Assembly (NCBI RefSeq): GCF_000012945.1
Contig: NC_007510.1
Coordinates: 2,976,001-3,040,000 of the forward strand
Reading direction: 5' to 3'
DNA length: 64,000 bases
From: Burkholderia lata
GTDB taxonomy: Bacteria; Pseudomonadota; Gammaproteobacteria; Burkholderiales; Burkholderiaceae
Shown: positions 29,694-38,853 of the stretch, in pieces
How positions within the stretch are numbered: position 1 is the first letter of the stretch
How the letters are laid out: each line of letters starts with the position of its first letter
Position numbers and translations under genes: made by a program
The notes under the pieces: model-generated
Databases searched by the model: none
The model's input: the letters and a program-made list of their open reading frames with translations, nothing else
What the model was told of the DNA's origin: nothing

Positions 29694-30623
29694 ATGACCG
29701 CCAAAACCATTCGTCACTACCTGCAGTTCACGGATTTCTCGCTGGAAGACTACGAGTACGTGCTCGAACGCACGGGTATCCTGAAGCGCAAGTTCAAGAA
29801 CTACGAGACCTATCACCCGCTGCATGACCGCACGCTCGCGATGATCTTCGAGAAGAGCTCGACGCGCACGCGCCTGTCGTTCGAAGCCGGGATCTTCCAG
29901 CTCGGCGGCCACGCCGTCTTCATGAGCACGCGCGACACGCAGCTCGGCCGCGGCGAACCCGTCGAGGATTCCGCGCAGGTCATCTCGCGAATGGTCGACA
30001 TCATCATGATCCGTACGTTCGAGCAGGAGGTCATCAAGCGCTTCGCGGACAATTCCCGCGTGCCGGTGATCAACGGCCTGACGAACGAGTACCACCCGTG
30101 CCAGGTGCTCGCCGACATCTTCACGTACTACGAGCACCGCGGCCCGATCGCCGGCAAGACCGTCGCATGGGTCGGCGATGCGAACAACATGCTCTACACG
30201 TGGATCGAGGCGGCGCAGATCCTCGGCTTCAAGCTGCGCCTGTCCACGCCGCCCGGCTACGCGCTCGACATGAAGCTCGTGTCGCCCGACAGCGCACCGT
30301 TCTACGAAGTGTTCGAGGATCCGAACGAAGCGTGCAAGGGCGCCGACCTCGTCACCACCGACGTGTGGACGAGCATGGGCTTCGAGGCCGAGAACGAGGC
30401 CCGCATGCAGGCATTCGCCGACTGGTGCGTCGACGAGGAAATGATGGGCCACGCGAACCCGGACGCCCTCTTCATGCACTGCCTGCCCGCGCACCGCGGC
30501 GAGGAAGTGACGGCCGGCGTGATCGACGGCCCGCAGAGCGTCGTGTGGGACGAAGCGGAAAACCGCCTGCACGTGCAGAAGGCCCTGATGGAGTTCCTGC
30601 TGCTCGGCCGCCTCAAGCACTGA
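29694..30623 (+). CDS. argF: ornithine carbamoyltransferase
   Basis: A 309-residue cytosolic enzyme that joins ornithine and carbamoyl phosphate to give citrulline in arginine synthesis. The carbamoyl-phosphate site is EKSSTRTRLSFE (about residues 51-62), then HPCQVLAD, the ornithine site TTDVWTSMGFE and the catalytic HCLPAHRGEEV. The ATG at 29694 gives the usual family length. It is monocistronic, converging on murB at a shared terminator. Confidence 0.96.
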   Translation: MTAKTIRHYLQFTDFSLEDYEYVLERTGILKRKFKNYETYHPLHDRTLAMIFEKSSTRTRLSFEAGIFQLGGHAVFMSTRDTQLGRGEPVEDSAQVISRMVDIIMIRTFEQEVIKRFADNSRVPVINGLTNEYHPCQVLADIFTYYEHRGPIAGKTVAWVGDANNMLYTWIEAAQILGFKLRLSTPPGYALDMKLVSPDSAPFYEVFEDPNEACKGADLVTTDVWTSMGFEAENEARMQAFADWCVDEEMMGHANPDALFMHCLPAHRGEEVTAGVIDGPQSVVWDEAENRLHVQKALMEFLLLGRLKH

Positions 30624-30647
30624 CGCGCCGGCACCGGGCCATCCATG

Positions 30648-30681
30648 AAAAAAGCGCCGATCGACGATCGGCGCTTTTTGT
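30648..30681. terminator. bidirectional terminator between argF and murB
   Basis: AAAGCGCCGATC / GATCGGCGCTTT with GAC loop, flanked by A and T tracts. Confidence 0.93.
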
Positions 30682-30713
30682 TTGAGCGCGGGAAAAGCTG
30701 CGCTGGGCCCGCG

Positions 30714-31763
30714 TTACAGGCAGACCGGTTCGGCTTCGAGCTCGACGCCGAATTGCGTCTGCACGTCGGCCTGGATCGCCCGTGCCAGCGCGAGCACATC
30801 GGCGCCCGTCGCGCCGCCGCGATTGACGAGCACGAGCGCCTGGCGGTCGTGCACGGCCGCCGCACCCAGCGCGCGCCCCTTCCAGCCGCAGCGGTCGATC
30901 AGCCAGCCGGCCGCGAGCTTGACCTGCCCGTCCGGCTGCGGATATGACACGACTTCCGGTGCGCGGGCGCGCAGCGCATCGAACTGCGCCGCATCGATCA
31001 CCGGATTCTTGAAGAAACTGCCCGCGTTGCCGAGGACGAGCGGATCGGGCAGCTTCGCGCGGCGGATCGCGACGACCGCGTCGAACACGTCGCGCGCCGT
31101 GGCCGCATCGGGTGCAATGCCTCGGGCGTCGAGTTCGCGCGTGACATCCGCGTAGCCGAGCCGCGGCACCCATTGCTTCGGCAGCCGGAACGTCACCGAC
31201 ACGATCGCAAACCGGCCGCGCCCTTCCCGCTTGAAGAAGCTGTCGCGATAGCCGAACGCGCAGCGCGCGGCGTCGAAGCGCTCGCTGCACCCCGTCGCCA
31301 GCTCGACCGCAACCAGCGAGTCAAAATACGCCTTCATCTCGAGGCCGTACGCACCGATGTTCTGGATCGGCGCCGCGCCGACCGTGCCCGGAATCAGCGC
31401 GAGGTTCTCGAGGCCCGCCATCCCGTGCTCGAGCGTCCATGCGACGAATGCGTGCCAGTTCTCGCCGCCGCCAGCCTCGACGTACCACGCGTCGTCATCC
31501 TCGCGCACGACGCGGCGGCCCGCGATCTCGTCGAGCAGCACGACGCCGTCGAAATCGCGCGTGAACACGACGTTGCTGCCGCCGCCGAGCACCAACTGCG
31601 GCAGGTGCGCGACGCGCGGGTCGCGATGGAGCGCCTCGAACTGCGACGCATGCGTGATGCGCGCGGCGAAGCGCGCGGTCGCGGCGATGCCGAACGTGTT
31701 GTGCGCGGCGAGCGGATGGTCGGGAAGCAGCGACAGGGTGGAATCGTCAAGAGGCATCGGCAT
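30714..31763 (-). CDS. murB: UDP-N-acetylenolpyruvoylglucosamine reductase
   Basis: A 349-residue FAD enzyme that reduces UDP-GlcNAc-enolpyruvate to UDP-MurNAc, the second step of peptidoglycan precursor synthesis. FAD-binding segments are [20 protein letters not shown] and [17 protein letters not shown]. The type I substrate loop YRDSFFKRE and the catalytic Ser in [11 protein letters not shown] are present, as is the terminal Glu region [10 protein letters not shown]. It is divergent from yajQ; TATAAT on the minus strand at 31845-31850 is its likely -10. Confidence 0.95.
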   Translation of the reverse strand: MPMPLDDSTLSLLPDHPLAAHNTFGIAATARFAARITHASQFEALHRDPRVAHLPQLVLGGGSNVVFTRDFDGVVLLDEIAGRRVVREDDDAWYVEAGGGENWHAFVAWTLEHGMAGLENLALIPGTVGAAPIQNIGAYGLEMKAYFDSLVAVELATGCSERFDAARCAFGYRDSFFKREGRGRFAIVSVTFRLPKQWVPRLGYADVTRELDARGIAPDAATARDVFDAVVAIRRAKLPDPLVLGNAGSFFKNPVIDAAQFDALRARAPEVVSYPQPDGQVKLAAGWLIDRCGWKGRALGAAAVHDRQALVLVNRGGATGADVLALARAIQADVQTQFGVELEAEPVCL

Positions 31764-31800
31764 TCGCGGTCACGTCCGCCCGGGTGGCACATGGCCGGCC

Positions 31801-31828
31801 TTGGGCAAACGGAGGGGCATCGGTAAAA
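31801..31828 (+). promoter_or_regulatory. candidate yajQ promoter
   Basis: TTGGGC and TAAAAT are separated by 16 nt, about 70 nt before the yajQ ATG. Confidence 0.45.
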
Positions 31829-31900
31829 TGGCAAACAGTCCGCAATTATAGCGAGTGCCCGCGCGCGAGCCGGGTGCCCGCATCTCAAGGGAGGAATGCC

Positions 31901-32386
31901 ATGCCATCGTTCGACGTCGTTTCCGAAGCGAACATGATCGAAGTAAAGAACGCCATCGAGCAGTCGAACAAGGAAATTTCGACGCGCTTCGACTTCAAGG
32001 GCTCCGACGCGCGCGTCGAGCAGAAGGAACGCGAGCTGACGCTGTTCGCCGATGACGATTTCAAGCTCGGCCAGGTCAAGGACGTGCTGATCGGCAAGCT
32101 GGCCAAGCGCAACGTCGACGTGCGCTTCCTCGACTACGGCAAGGTCGAGAAGATCGGCGGCGACAAGCTCAAGCAGATCGTCACCGTGAAGAAGGGCGTG
32201 ACGGGCGACCTCGCGAAGAAGATCGTGCGCCTCGTGAAGGACAGCAAGATCAAGGTGCAGGCGAGCATCCAGGGCGACGCGGTGCGCGTGAACGGCACGA
32301 AGCGCGACGACCTGCAGAGCGTGATCGCGATGCTGCGCAAGGACGTAACCGACACGCCGCTCGACTTCAACAACTTCCGCGACTGA
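31901..32386 (+). CDS. YajQ family nucleotide-binding protein
   Basis: A 161-residue cytoplasmic protein, [21 protein letters not shown] at the start and [21 protein letters not shown] near the end, of normal family length with two ferredoxin-like halves. Members bind cyclic di-GMP in Xanthomonas, Pseudomonas and Stenotrophomonas and act with a transcription factor on virulence genes; whether this one does is inference. GGGAGGA precedes the start. It is monocistronic and divergent from murB. Confidence 0.92.
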   Translation: MPSFDVVSEANMIEVKNAIEQSNKEISTRFDFKGSDARVEQKERELTLFADDDFKLGQVKDVLIGKLAKRNVDVRFLDYGKVEKIGGDKLKQIVTVKKGVTGDLAKKIVRLVKDSKIKVQASIQGDAVRVNGTKRDDLQSVIAMLRKDVTDTPLDFNNFRD

Positions 32387-32466
32387 TCGCCGGACGATCC
32401 GTCACGTCATCCTGCCGGGCCCCGCACACGCGGCGCGCCCGGCGCGCGGCCAAACGCCGCACCTCC

Positions 32467-33105
32467 TCAGGCTTTCCCGCCGTCCTGCGCGCCGCCGTCA
32501 GCGGCCGCCTTCTTCTTGTCGCCGATCCGGCTCTCCTGCCCCGCCAGCAGCTTCGAAATGTTGCCGCGGTGACGCCACACGAGCAGCACGCTCATCGCGA
32601 GCACGGCCCACGCGACCGGGTTGTGGCCCGTGCCGAACAGGAACACGTCGAACACCGGCGCGAACACGGCCGCCACCAGCGCCGCGAGCGACGAATAGCG
32701 GAAGAAGAACGCGACGATCAGCCAGGTCAGCGCGGTCGCAAGCCCGAGCACCGGGTGCACCGCGAGCAGCACGCCGGCCGCGGTCGCGACGCCCTTGCCG
32801 CCCTGGAAGCGGAAGAACACCGGATACAGGTGGCCGAGGAACACGGCGATCGCGACCCATGCGACCGCGACGTCGGGCAGCCCGAGGTGCCGGGCGAGCC
32901 AGACGGCGATCCAGCCCTTGAATGCGTCGCCGACCAGCGTCAGGATCGCGGCCTTCTTGTTGCCGCTGCGCAGCACGTTGGTCGCGCCGGGATTCTTCGA
33001 CCCGTATGAACGCGGGTCGGCCAGGCCCATCGCGCCACTGACGACGACGGCGAACGACACCGAACCGATCAGGTAGGCAACGAGGGCGGCGAGCAGGATC
33101 TGCAT
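32467..33105 (-). CDS. plsY: glycerol-3-phosphate acyltransferase PlsY
   Basis: A 212-residue inner-membrane enzyme that transfers the acyl group of acyl phosphate to glycerol-3-phosphate, the first step of phospholipid synthesis. Family motifs are seen: [46 protein letters not shown] (substrate loops) and [14 protein letters not shown]. There are about five helices and a polar Lys/Ala/Gly tail longer than usual. CGGAGG-like sequence precedes ATG 33105. Confidence 0.94.
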   Translation of the reverse strand: MQILLAALVAYLIGSVSFAVVVSGAMGLADPRSYGSKNPGATNVLRSGNKKAAILTLVGDAFKGWIAVWLARHLGLPDVAVAWVAIAVFLGHLYPVFFRFQGGKGVATAAGVLLAVHPVLGLATALTWLIVAFFFRYSSLAALVAAVFAPVFDVFLFGTGHNPVAWAVLAMSVLLVWRHRGNISKLLAGQESRIGDKKKAAADGGAQDGGKA

Positions 33106-33213
33106 GCGGAGGACTCTTCTTTCAACGTATCGGTAAAGGGACGGCTGCGCGCGGCACGCCGAAACGGCGCCCATTCTACCGAACGCGCGCGGCCTGCCAC
33201 GAAGGTGAAACCC

Positions 33214-33705
33214 TCAGTCAACACTGGCGCACTGTACGGGCTGTGCGCCGAGCAGCGACGTGAGCACGGCCGGCGCGAGGCTGACGAGGTAGCCGCGACG
33301 GCCGCCGTTCAGGTAGATCGTCGGCAGTTCGAGGATCGTCGCCTCGACGTAGACGGGCATCGCCTTGCGCGTGCCGAACGGTGACGTGCCGCCGACGAGA
33401 TAGCCCGAATGGCGGTTCGCGACCTCGGGCTTGCACGGCTCGACGCGCTTCGCGCCGATCTGCCGCGCGAGGTTCTTCGTCGATACGGTGCGATCGCCGT
33501 GCATCAGCACGATCAGCGGCTTCGCGTGCTCGTCTTCCATCACGAGCGTCTTCACGACGCTGTGCTCGTCGACGCCGAGCTGGCGCGCCGATTCACCGGT
33601 GCCGCCGTGCTCGACGTAGTCGTACGGGTGCTCGCCGAACGCGACGCCGTGGCGGCGCAGCAACTGGGTCGCGGGGGTTTCGGACACATGCCTGGATTTG
33701 CTCAT
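33214..33705 (-). CDS. ybaK: Cys-tRNA(Pro) deacylase, YbaK/EbsC family
   Basis: A 163-residue trans-editing protein that clears cysteine from mischarged tRNA(Pro). Family marks are PATQLLRRHGVAF, VVKTLVMEDEHAKPLIVLMHGDRTVSTKNLARQIGAKRVEPC and GYLVGGTSPFGTRK. The ATG at 33705 has no ribosome site; instead TAAAAT lies exactly 6 nt upstream, so the mRNA is probably leaderless. A 16-bp hairpin lies further upstream at 33725-33762. Confidence 0.93.
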   Translation of the reverse strand: MSKSRHVSETPATQLLRRHGVAFGEHPYDYVEHGGTGESARQLGVDEHSVVKTLVMEDEHAKPLIVLMHGDRTVSTKNLARQIGAKRVEPCKPEVANRHSGYLVGGTSPFGTRKAMPVYVEATILELPTIYLNGGRRGYLVSLAPAVLTSLLGAQPVQCASVD

Positions 33706-33711
33706 GGCGGC

Positions 33712-33717
33712 ATTTTA
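33712..33717 (-). promoter_or_regulatory. -10 box 6 nt before the ybaK ATG
   Basis: TAAAAT-GCCGCC-ATG on the minus strand. Normal -10 to +1 spacing puts transcription start at the A of ATG. Confidence 0.6.
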
Positions 33718-33724
33718 ATGGTGA

Positions 33725-33762
33725 ACGACCGGCGAGCGCGCAATGGCGCGCTCGCCGGTCGT
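33725..33762. repeat. 16-bp perfect GC-rich inverted repeat
   Basis: ACGACCGGCGAGCGCG and its exact complement flank the loop CAATGG, between ybaK and the acyl-CoA synthetase gene. TATACT, a -10-like box for the plus strand, follows at 33771-33776. Confidence 0.85.
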
Positions 33763-33953
33763 GCCGGCGGTATACTCGCGGCCCGTTTTTCACCGGGCGG
33801 CCCGCTGCGTCGCCGCGGCGATTCCGGCCATCATCATTGCTTCCATCGCGAAGTGCTATTGCCCGAATGGCCGATTGTGGCGCGCGCGCCGTCATGGCAC
33901 GATCGTTCGCAAACTTCAACGCGCCGCCACCCGGCCCCTTTTCTGGAGACGCC

Positions 33954-35516
33954 ATGACCTCGCCCTCCCGCTCATTCGAGCCGCTCGACGTCGACGCACT
34001 GCTCGCCGCGCTGCCTCGCCGCATCGCCGACGTGCCCGCGCGCTGGGCCGCGCAGACACCCGCGCACCCGGCGCTGATCGAGGACGCGCGCCGCTTGTCG
34101 TACGGCGACCTGTCGCAGGCCGTCGATGCTACAGCCTCGCTGCTCACCAGCCTCGGCGTGCAAGGCGGCGACCGCGTGATGATCGTCGCCGAAAACTGCG
34201 TCGCGCAGATCGTGCTGCTGTTCGCGGTCGCGCGTCTCGACGCATGGGCGCTCGTGTCGAACGCGCGCTTGTCCGCCAGCGAACTCGATGCGATCGCCGC
34301 ACACGCGCGCCCGAAGCTGATCGCGTTCACCACCGACGCATCGCCCGACGCGCGCGCGCATGCCGAGCGGCACGGCGCGACGCCTGCCGGCGTGCTGCCG
34401 GTCGACATCGGTGCGTGGTCGTATCGCGTCGACGCGAGCGCGCCGGGCGAACCGGTCGCCGCCGACGGTGCCGCGCAATGTGCGGCGCTGATCTATACGA
34501 CCGGCACGACCGGCACGCCGAAAGGCGTGATGCTGTCGCATCGCAACCTGCTGTTCATCGCGGCGACGTCGAGCACGCTGCGCCGCGTGTCGCCCGACGA
34601 CGTCGTCTACACGGTGCTGCCCGTGTCGCATGTGTACGGGCTCGCGTCGGTCTGCCTCGGCAGCCTGTACGCGGGCGCGACGCTGCGGCTCGTGCCGCGC
34701 TTCTCGCCGGAAGCCGTGCGCGTCGCACTCGCCGACGAAGGCGTCACGATCTTCCAGGGCGTGCCCGCGATGCACGCGAAGCTGCTCGAACACCTGCACA
34801 CGCACGGCCACGCGTGGCGCGCACCGCGCCTGCGCTTCGCGTATTCGGGCGGCTCGCCGCTCGACGCGAACCTGAAGGCGCGCGTCGAGCGCCTGTACGG
34901 CGTGCCGCTGCACAACGGCTACGGGATGACCGAAAGCAGCCCGACGATCACGCAGACGCCGCTCGACGCGCCGCGCACCGACAGCTCGGTCGGTGTGCCG
35001 ATTCCCGGTGTGGAGATGCGGATCGTCGCGCCGGACGGCACCGACGTGCCGCCGGGTGAAGTCGGCGAGATCCGCGTGCGCGGGCCGAACGTGATGCTCG
35101 GTTACTACCGCAATGCGGACGCGACACACGCGGCCGTGTCGCCGGACGGCTGGCTGAGCACCGGCGATCTCGCACGGCAGGAGGCGGACGGCGCCGTGAC
35201 GATCGCGGGCCGCAGCAAGGAGCTGATCATCCGGTCGGGCTTCAACGTCTATCCGGTCGAAGTCGAGCAGGTGCTGAACGCGCATCCGGACGTCGTGCAG
35301 GCGGCCGTCATCGGCCGCGCGGTCGAAGGCAACGAGGAAGTGCTCGCGTTCGTCGAGCTGGTGCCCGGCGCGACGGCGGACGAAGCGGTGTTGCACGCGT
35401 GGTGTGCGGAGCGGCTCGCGCCTTACAAACGCCCCGCGCACATCCGGGCGCTCGACGCGCTGCCGGCCGCGTCGACGGGCAAGGTGCTGAAGCACAAGCT
35501 GCGCGAACTGGTCTGA
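33954..35516 (+). CDS. AMP-dependent acyl-CoA synthetase/ligase
   Basis: A 520-residue ANL-superfamily enzyme that activates a carboxylic acid as acyl-AMP and then acyl-CoA. The P-loop is ALIYTTGTTGTPKGVMLSHRN, followed by GYGMTESSP, GWLSTGDLARQEADG, the hinge GRSKELIIRSGFNVYPVEVEQ and the catalytic Lys region PAASTGKVLKHKL. CTGGAGAC precedes ATG 33954. Substrate class (aromatic, medium or long chain) cannot be fixed. It is monocistronic and converges on xerD. Confidence 0.9.
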   Translation: MTSPSRSFEPLDVDALLAALPRRIADVPARWAAQTPAHPALIEDARRLSYGDLSQAVDATASLLTSLGVQGGDRVMIVAENCVAQIVLLFAVARLDAWALVSNARLSASELDAIAAHARPKLIAFTTDASPDARAHAERHGATPAGVLPVDIGAWSYRVDASAPGEPVAADGAAQCAALIYTTGTTGTPKGVMLSHRNLLFIAATSSTLRRVSPDDVVYTVLPVSHVYGLASVCLGSLYAGATLRLVPRFSPEAVRVALADEGVTIFQGVPAMHAKLLEHLHTHGHAWRAPRLRFAYSGGSPLDANLKARVERLYGVPLHNGYGMTESSPTITQTPLDAPRTDSSVGVPIPGVEMRIVAPDGTDVPPGEVGEIRVRGPNVMLGYYRNADATHAAVSPDGWLSTGDLARQEADGAVTIAGRSKELIIRSGFNVYPVEVEQVLNAHPDVVQAAVIGRAVEGNEEVLAFVELVPGATADEAVLHAWCAERLAPYKRPAHIRALDALPAASTGKVLKHKLRELV

Positions 35517-35563
35517 CCTGGGCCGGCTCGGCGCGTGACACAGCGCGCGCCACGCTGGATGCG

Positions 35564-36514
35564 CTAACCGCGCGGATGGTGTTGCGCGTGCAGCGTCTTC
35601 AAGCGCTCGCGTGCAACGTGCGTATAGATCTGCGTGGTCGAGATGTCGCTGTGGCCGAGCAGCAACTGCACGACGCGCAGGTCGGCGCCATGATTCAGCA
35701 GGTGCGTCGCGAACGCGTGCCGCAGCGTATGCGGCGACAGGTGCGCGCGCACTTCCGCGTGCTGCGCGTGGCGCTTGATGATGTTCCAGAACTGCTGGCG
35801 CGTCATCCCGTCGCCGCGCGCGGTCACGAACAGCGCGTCGGCCGCGCGCGCGCCGAGCAGCGCCGGCCGCGCGTCGCGCAGGTAGCGCTCGATCCAGCCG
35901 TGCGCGACTTCGCCGAACGGCACGAGCCGCTCTTTCGACCCCTTGCCCATCACGCGCACGACGCCCTCGTTGAGCCCGACCTCGACGGTCTTCAGCATCA
36001 CGAGCTCGCTCACGCGCAACCCGCTCGCATACATCAGCTCGAGCATCGTGCGATCGCGCAGGCCGAGCGGCGTGCCGATGTCGGGCGCGCCGAGCAGCGC
36101 CTCGACCTGCGCCTCCGACAGCGTCGACGGAAACCGGGCGGCCTGTTTCGCGGACGTGATCCGCAGCGTCGGGTCGGCGCTCACACGATGCTCGCGCACG
36201 GCCCAGCCGTAATAGCGCCGGAACACGGACAGCCGCCGGTTCGACGACGTCGCCTTGCCGTCGCTGCGCGCGGCGATGTAGCCCGTCACCATCGCTTCGT
36301 CGACCGAATCGAGCGGCGCGTCGTGCGTCTCCGCCAGCCATTGGGAAAACAGCACCAGATCGCGCCGGTATGCGTCGAGCGTGTTGCGCGCGAGCCCGTG
36401 CTCGAGCCACAGCGCATCGCAAAACACGTCGATCGACGCACGGCTCGCGAGCAGCGCGGGTGACGCCGCGGCGGCATCGCCGTCGGCTTCGGGAGAAATC
36501 AGCGATTCACTCAT
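35564..36514 (-). CDS. xerD: site-specific tyrosine recombinase XerD
   Basis: A 316-residue recombinase that with XerC resolves chromosome dimers at dif. The N-terminal SAM-like domain spans about residues 27-115. The catalytic residues are present: Arg in YASGLRVSEL, Lys in GKGSKERLVP, His-Arg in LSPHTLRHAFATHLLNHGADLRVVQ, His in LLGHSDISTTQ and nucleophile Tyr in IYTHV. The N-terminus has an extra Ala-rich stretch of about 25 residues. The start overlaps the ogt stop (TGATG), so the genes are coupled. It is the core enzyme, not a mobile-element integrase. Confidence 0.94.
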   Translation of the reverse strand: MSESLISPEADGDAAAASPALLASRASIDVFCDALWLEHGLARNTLDAYRRDLVLFSQWLAETHDAPLDSVDEAMVTGYIAARSDGKATSSNRRLSVFRRYYGWAVREHRVSADPTLRITSAKQAARFPSTLSEAQVEALLGAPDIGTPLGLRDRTMLELMYASGLRVSELVMLKTVEVGLNEGVVRVMGKGSKERLVPFGEVAHGWIERYLRDARPALLGARAADALFVTARGDGMTRQQFWNIIKRHAQHAEVRAHLSPHTLRHAFATHLLNHGADLRVVQLLLGHSDISTTQIYTHVARERLKTLHAQHHPRG

Positions 36515-36981
36515 CAGTACGGCACGCCTTCGTGCGCCAGCAGCCAGCGCTTCACTTTCTGGTAATAACCGTTGTCGTCGTGGTTCGCGAAGCCGCCGAG
36601 GCCGCCCGCCGCGACGACGCGATGGCATGGAATCACGAGCGGGAAGTAGTTCGCGCCGCACGCCTGGCCGACCGCGCGCGGCGCGCTGCCGATCCGCTTC
36701 GCGACCTGCCCGTAGGTCAGCACCGTGCCGGGCGGGATATCGCTGATCACGTCCCACACGCGGTGCTGGAACGCGCTGCCGACTTCGGCGAGCGGCAGGT
36801 CGAAGCGCGCCGATGCGCGCTCGAAATAACGTTCGATCTGCTTGACCGCGCGCTTCGCGAGCGGCGAATCCGGATCGACCGACTTCACCGATTCGGGCAG
36901 ATAGACGATCTCGCGCACCACCGCGGCGTCCGTGCGGATGCCGACTTTGCCGAACGGCGCGTCGATGACTGCATTGAACAT
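36514..36981 (-). CDS. ogt: methylated-DNA--[protein]-cysteine S-methyltransferase
   Basis: A 155-residue suicide repair protein that removes methyl groups from O6-methylguanine. The active site is IPCHRVVAAGG (Cys at about 122), preceded by the DNA-binding helix GTVLTYGQVAKRIGSAPRAVGQACGAN. The N-terminal domain is the short Ogt type, with no Ada regulatory part. AGGAGAG precedes ATG 36981. It lies between queG and xerD on the same strand. Confidence 0.94.
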   Translation of the reverse strand: MFNAVIDAPFGKVGIRTDAAVVREIVYLPESVKSVDPDSPLAKRAVKQIERYFERASARFDLPLAEVGSAFQHRVWDVISDIPPGTVLTYGQVAKRIGSAPRAVGQACGANYFPLVIPCHRVVAAGGLGGFANHDDNGYYQKVKRWLLAHEGVPY

Positions 36982-37045
36982 GGCCCTCTCCTGACCGATG
37001 GATGCGCGCGGCACCACCGCGCGCCGACGACACTTTACGCCGCCT

Positions 37046-38281
37046 TCACACGGCACGCAGCGCCCATTCGACATGCTCGCGCACGACCGGCGACGGATCG
37101 TCGGCCCGCGCGCGCAACGCAGCGACGATCGCCTCGCGCGCCTGCGGCGTGAGCCGGCCCGCGTCCGCGCGCAGCGCATTGCCGAGCCCGACCGCGAGAT
37201 TGCGCAGCCAGCTTTCGTAGCCGATGCGTCGGATCGCACTGCCCTGCATGCGCGTATCGAACGTGTCCGCATCCCACGCAAACAGCTCGACGAGCGTCGC
37301 GCGGTCGAGGCCGTGCCGTACGTCGAAATCGGCGACGGGCGCGGCCTGCGCGAACTTGTTCCACGGGCACACGAGCTGGCAGTCGTCGCAGCCGTACACG
37401 CGATTGCCGATCATCGGCCGCAGCGGCTCGGGGATGCTGCCTTTCAGTTCGATCGTCAGGTACGAGATGCAGCGGCGCGCGTCGACGCGGTACGGCTCGA
37501 CGATCGCGCCGGTCGGGCAGGCGCCGATGCAGCGCGTGCAGCTGCCGCAGTGCGCGCCGGGCGTTTCGGGCGCGGTGTCGGGGGACGTGTGCGCGTCGGT
37601 CGGCAGCGGGACGTCGACGTAGATTTCGCCGAGGAAGAACAGCGAGCCCGCATCGCGCTGCAGCAGCAGCGTGTGCTTGCCGCGCCAGCCGACGCCGGCC
37701 TTCTGCGCGAGCTCGACCTCGAGCACGGGCGCCGAATCGGTGAACACGCGGTAGCCGAACGCGCCGATCTCCTGCTCGATGCGCTCCGCGAGTGTCTGCA
37801 GGCGGTTGCGCAGCACCTTGTGATAGTCGCGGCCGCGTGCGTAGATCGACACGACGGCCGCCTGCGGATCGTCGAGCCGGGCCCGTTCGCGCGCACGCCA
37901 GTCGTGCAGCGCGAGCGTGCCTGGCTCGCTTTCAGGTGCGTCGGCGGCCAGCGTTTCGGCCGGCAGATAGGCGAGTCGCGCGGAGATCACGCGTCGCGTA
38001 CCGGCCACAAGTTCGGCCGGACGCGCGCGTTTCATCCCATGTTTCGCCATATAATCCATTTCGCCGTGGTATCCGGCTTCCAGCCAGGCGGCGAGGCCTG
38101 CTTCGGCATCCGAGAGATCGGTATCGCTGATGCCGATCGCCCCGAAACCCAATTCGCGCCCCCACGCCCTGATGCGCGCGGCGAGCGCAGTCAACGCCGC
38201 ATCGTCGAGCGCGCACGGTGCCGCGCCTTCGGCACAAGTCGAAGGCCTGTCGGATGCGGCGAGTTCCGGTAATCGGTTCAT
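37046..38281 (-). CDS. queG: tRNA epoxyqueuosine(34) reductase
   Basis: A 411-residue cytosolic enzyme that reduces epoxyqueuosine to queuosine in tRNA, using cobalamin and two 4Fe-4S clusters. The clusters are marked by HCGSCTRCIGACPTGA and CDDCQLVCPWN. The cobalamin domain segment GYHGEMDYMAKHGMKRARP and a C-terminal HEAT-like stretch (DPSPVVREHVEWALR) are present. The ATG at 38281 has TAAAAT exactly 6 nt upstream and no ribosome site, predicting a leaderless mRNA. It is divergent from tsaE with only 17 nt between start codons. Confidence 0.95.
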   Translation of the reverse strand: MNRLPELAASDRPSTCAEGAAPCALDDAALTALAARIRAWGRELGFGAIGISDTDLSDAEAGLAAWLEAGYHGEMDYMAKHGMKRARPAELVAGTRRVISARLAYLPAETLAADAPESEPGTLALHDWRARERARLDDPQAAVVSIYARGRDYHKVLRNRLQTLAERIEQEIGAFGYRVFTDSAPVLEVELAQKAGVGWRGKHTLLLQRDAGSLFFLGEIYVDVPLPTDAHTSPDTAPETPGAHCGSCTRCIGACPTGAIVEPYRVDARRCISYLTIELKGSIPEPLRPMIGNRVYGCDDCQLVCPWNKFAQAAPVADFDVRHGLDRATLVELFAWDADTFDTRMQGSAIRRIGYESWLRNLAVGLGNALRADAGRLTPQAREAIVAALRARADDPSPVVREHVEWALRAV

Positions 38282-38286
38282 CGCAC

Positions 38287-38293
38287 TATTTTA
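38287..38293. promoter_or_regulatory. shared symmetric -10 element of queG and tsaE
   Basis: TATTTT on the plus strand (38287-38292) lies 6 nt before the tsaE ATG, and TAAAAT on the minus strand (38293-38288) lies 6 nt before the queG ATG. The two -10 boxes occupy the same base pairs. Confidence 0.55.
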
Positions 38294-38298
38294 CGAGA

Positions 38299-38853
38299 AT
38301 GTCAGCCACGTCCAGCCACTCGCCTCATGCCGTCACGTTGCCCGCCCCGCTCGAGCAGCGCGTGATCGCGCTCGCCGACGAAGCGGCGACCGAGGCCTTC
38401 GGCACCCGCTTCGCGCACGCACTCGACGCGGCACGCGTCGAACTCGCCCGCGCGCATGCGTTCGACGGGCTGCAGATCCAGCTGGTCGGTGATCTCGGCG
38501 CGGGCAAGACGTCCCTGGTACGCGCGATCCTGCGCGGCCTCGGCCACGCGGGGCGCGTGCGCAGCCCGACCTATACGCTCGTCGAGCCGTACGCGCTCGA
38601 ACGCGACGATGGGGAACTCGAGGTCTATCACTTCGATCTGTATCGTTTCAACGATCCGGCCGAATGGTCCGACGCAGGCTTTCGCGAATATTTCAATTCC
38701 AGCGCGATCTGCCTCGTCGAATGGCCACAACAGGCGGGCACGCTGCTCGGCGTACCCGATCTGGTTTTCTCGCTCGACGTGGATGGCGACGGCCGCGCCC
38801 TCACCGTCCGGGCGTACAGCGCTTCAGGAAAGGCATGTCTCGAAAGATGTTGA
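38299..38853 (+). CDS. tsaE: tRNA threonylcarbamoyladenosine biosynthesis ATPase TsaE
   Basis: A 184-residue ATPase needed with TsaB and TsaD for the t6A37 modification of ANN-decoding tRNAs. The P-loop is LVGDLGAGKTSLVRAI (about residues 63-78), followed by SPTYTLVEPY, HFDLYRFNDPAEWSDAGFREYF and CLVEWPQQAG. The N-terminus is about 30 residues longer than in short homologues. Its end overlaps the amiC start by 19 nt, the common tsaE-ami pairing. Confidence 0.94.
   Translation: MSATSSHSPHAVTLPAPLEQRVIALADEAATEAFGTRFAHALDAARVELARAHAFDGLQIQLVGDLGAGKTSLVRAILRGLGHAGRVRSPTYTLVEPYALERDDGELEVYHFDLYRFNDPAEWSDAGFREYFNSSAICLVEWPQQAGTLLGVPDLVFSLDVDGDGRALTVRAYSASGKACLERC

Noticed and set aside
35564..36514. 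Tyrosine recombinase as a sign of an integrated element
   Set aside because: It is the housekeeping XerD in its usual ogt-queG setting, with no attachment repeats or mobile genes nearby.
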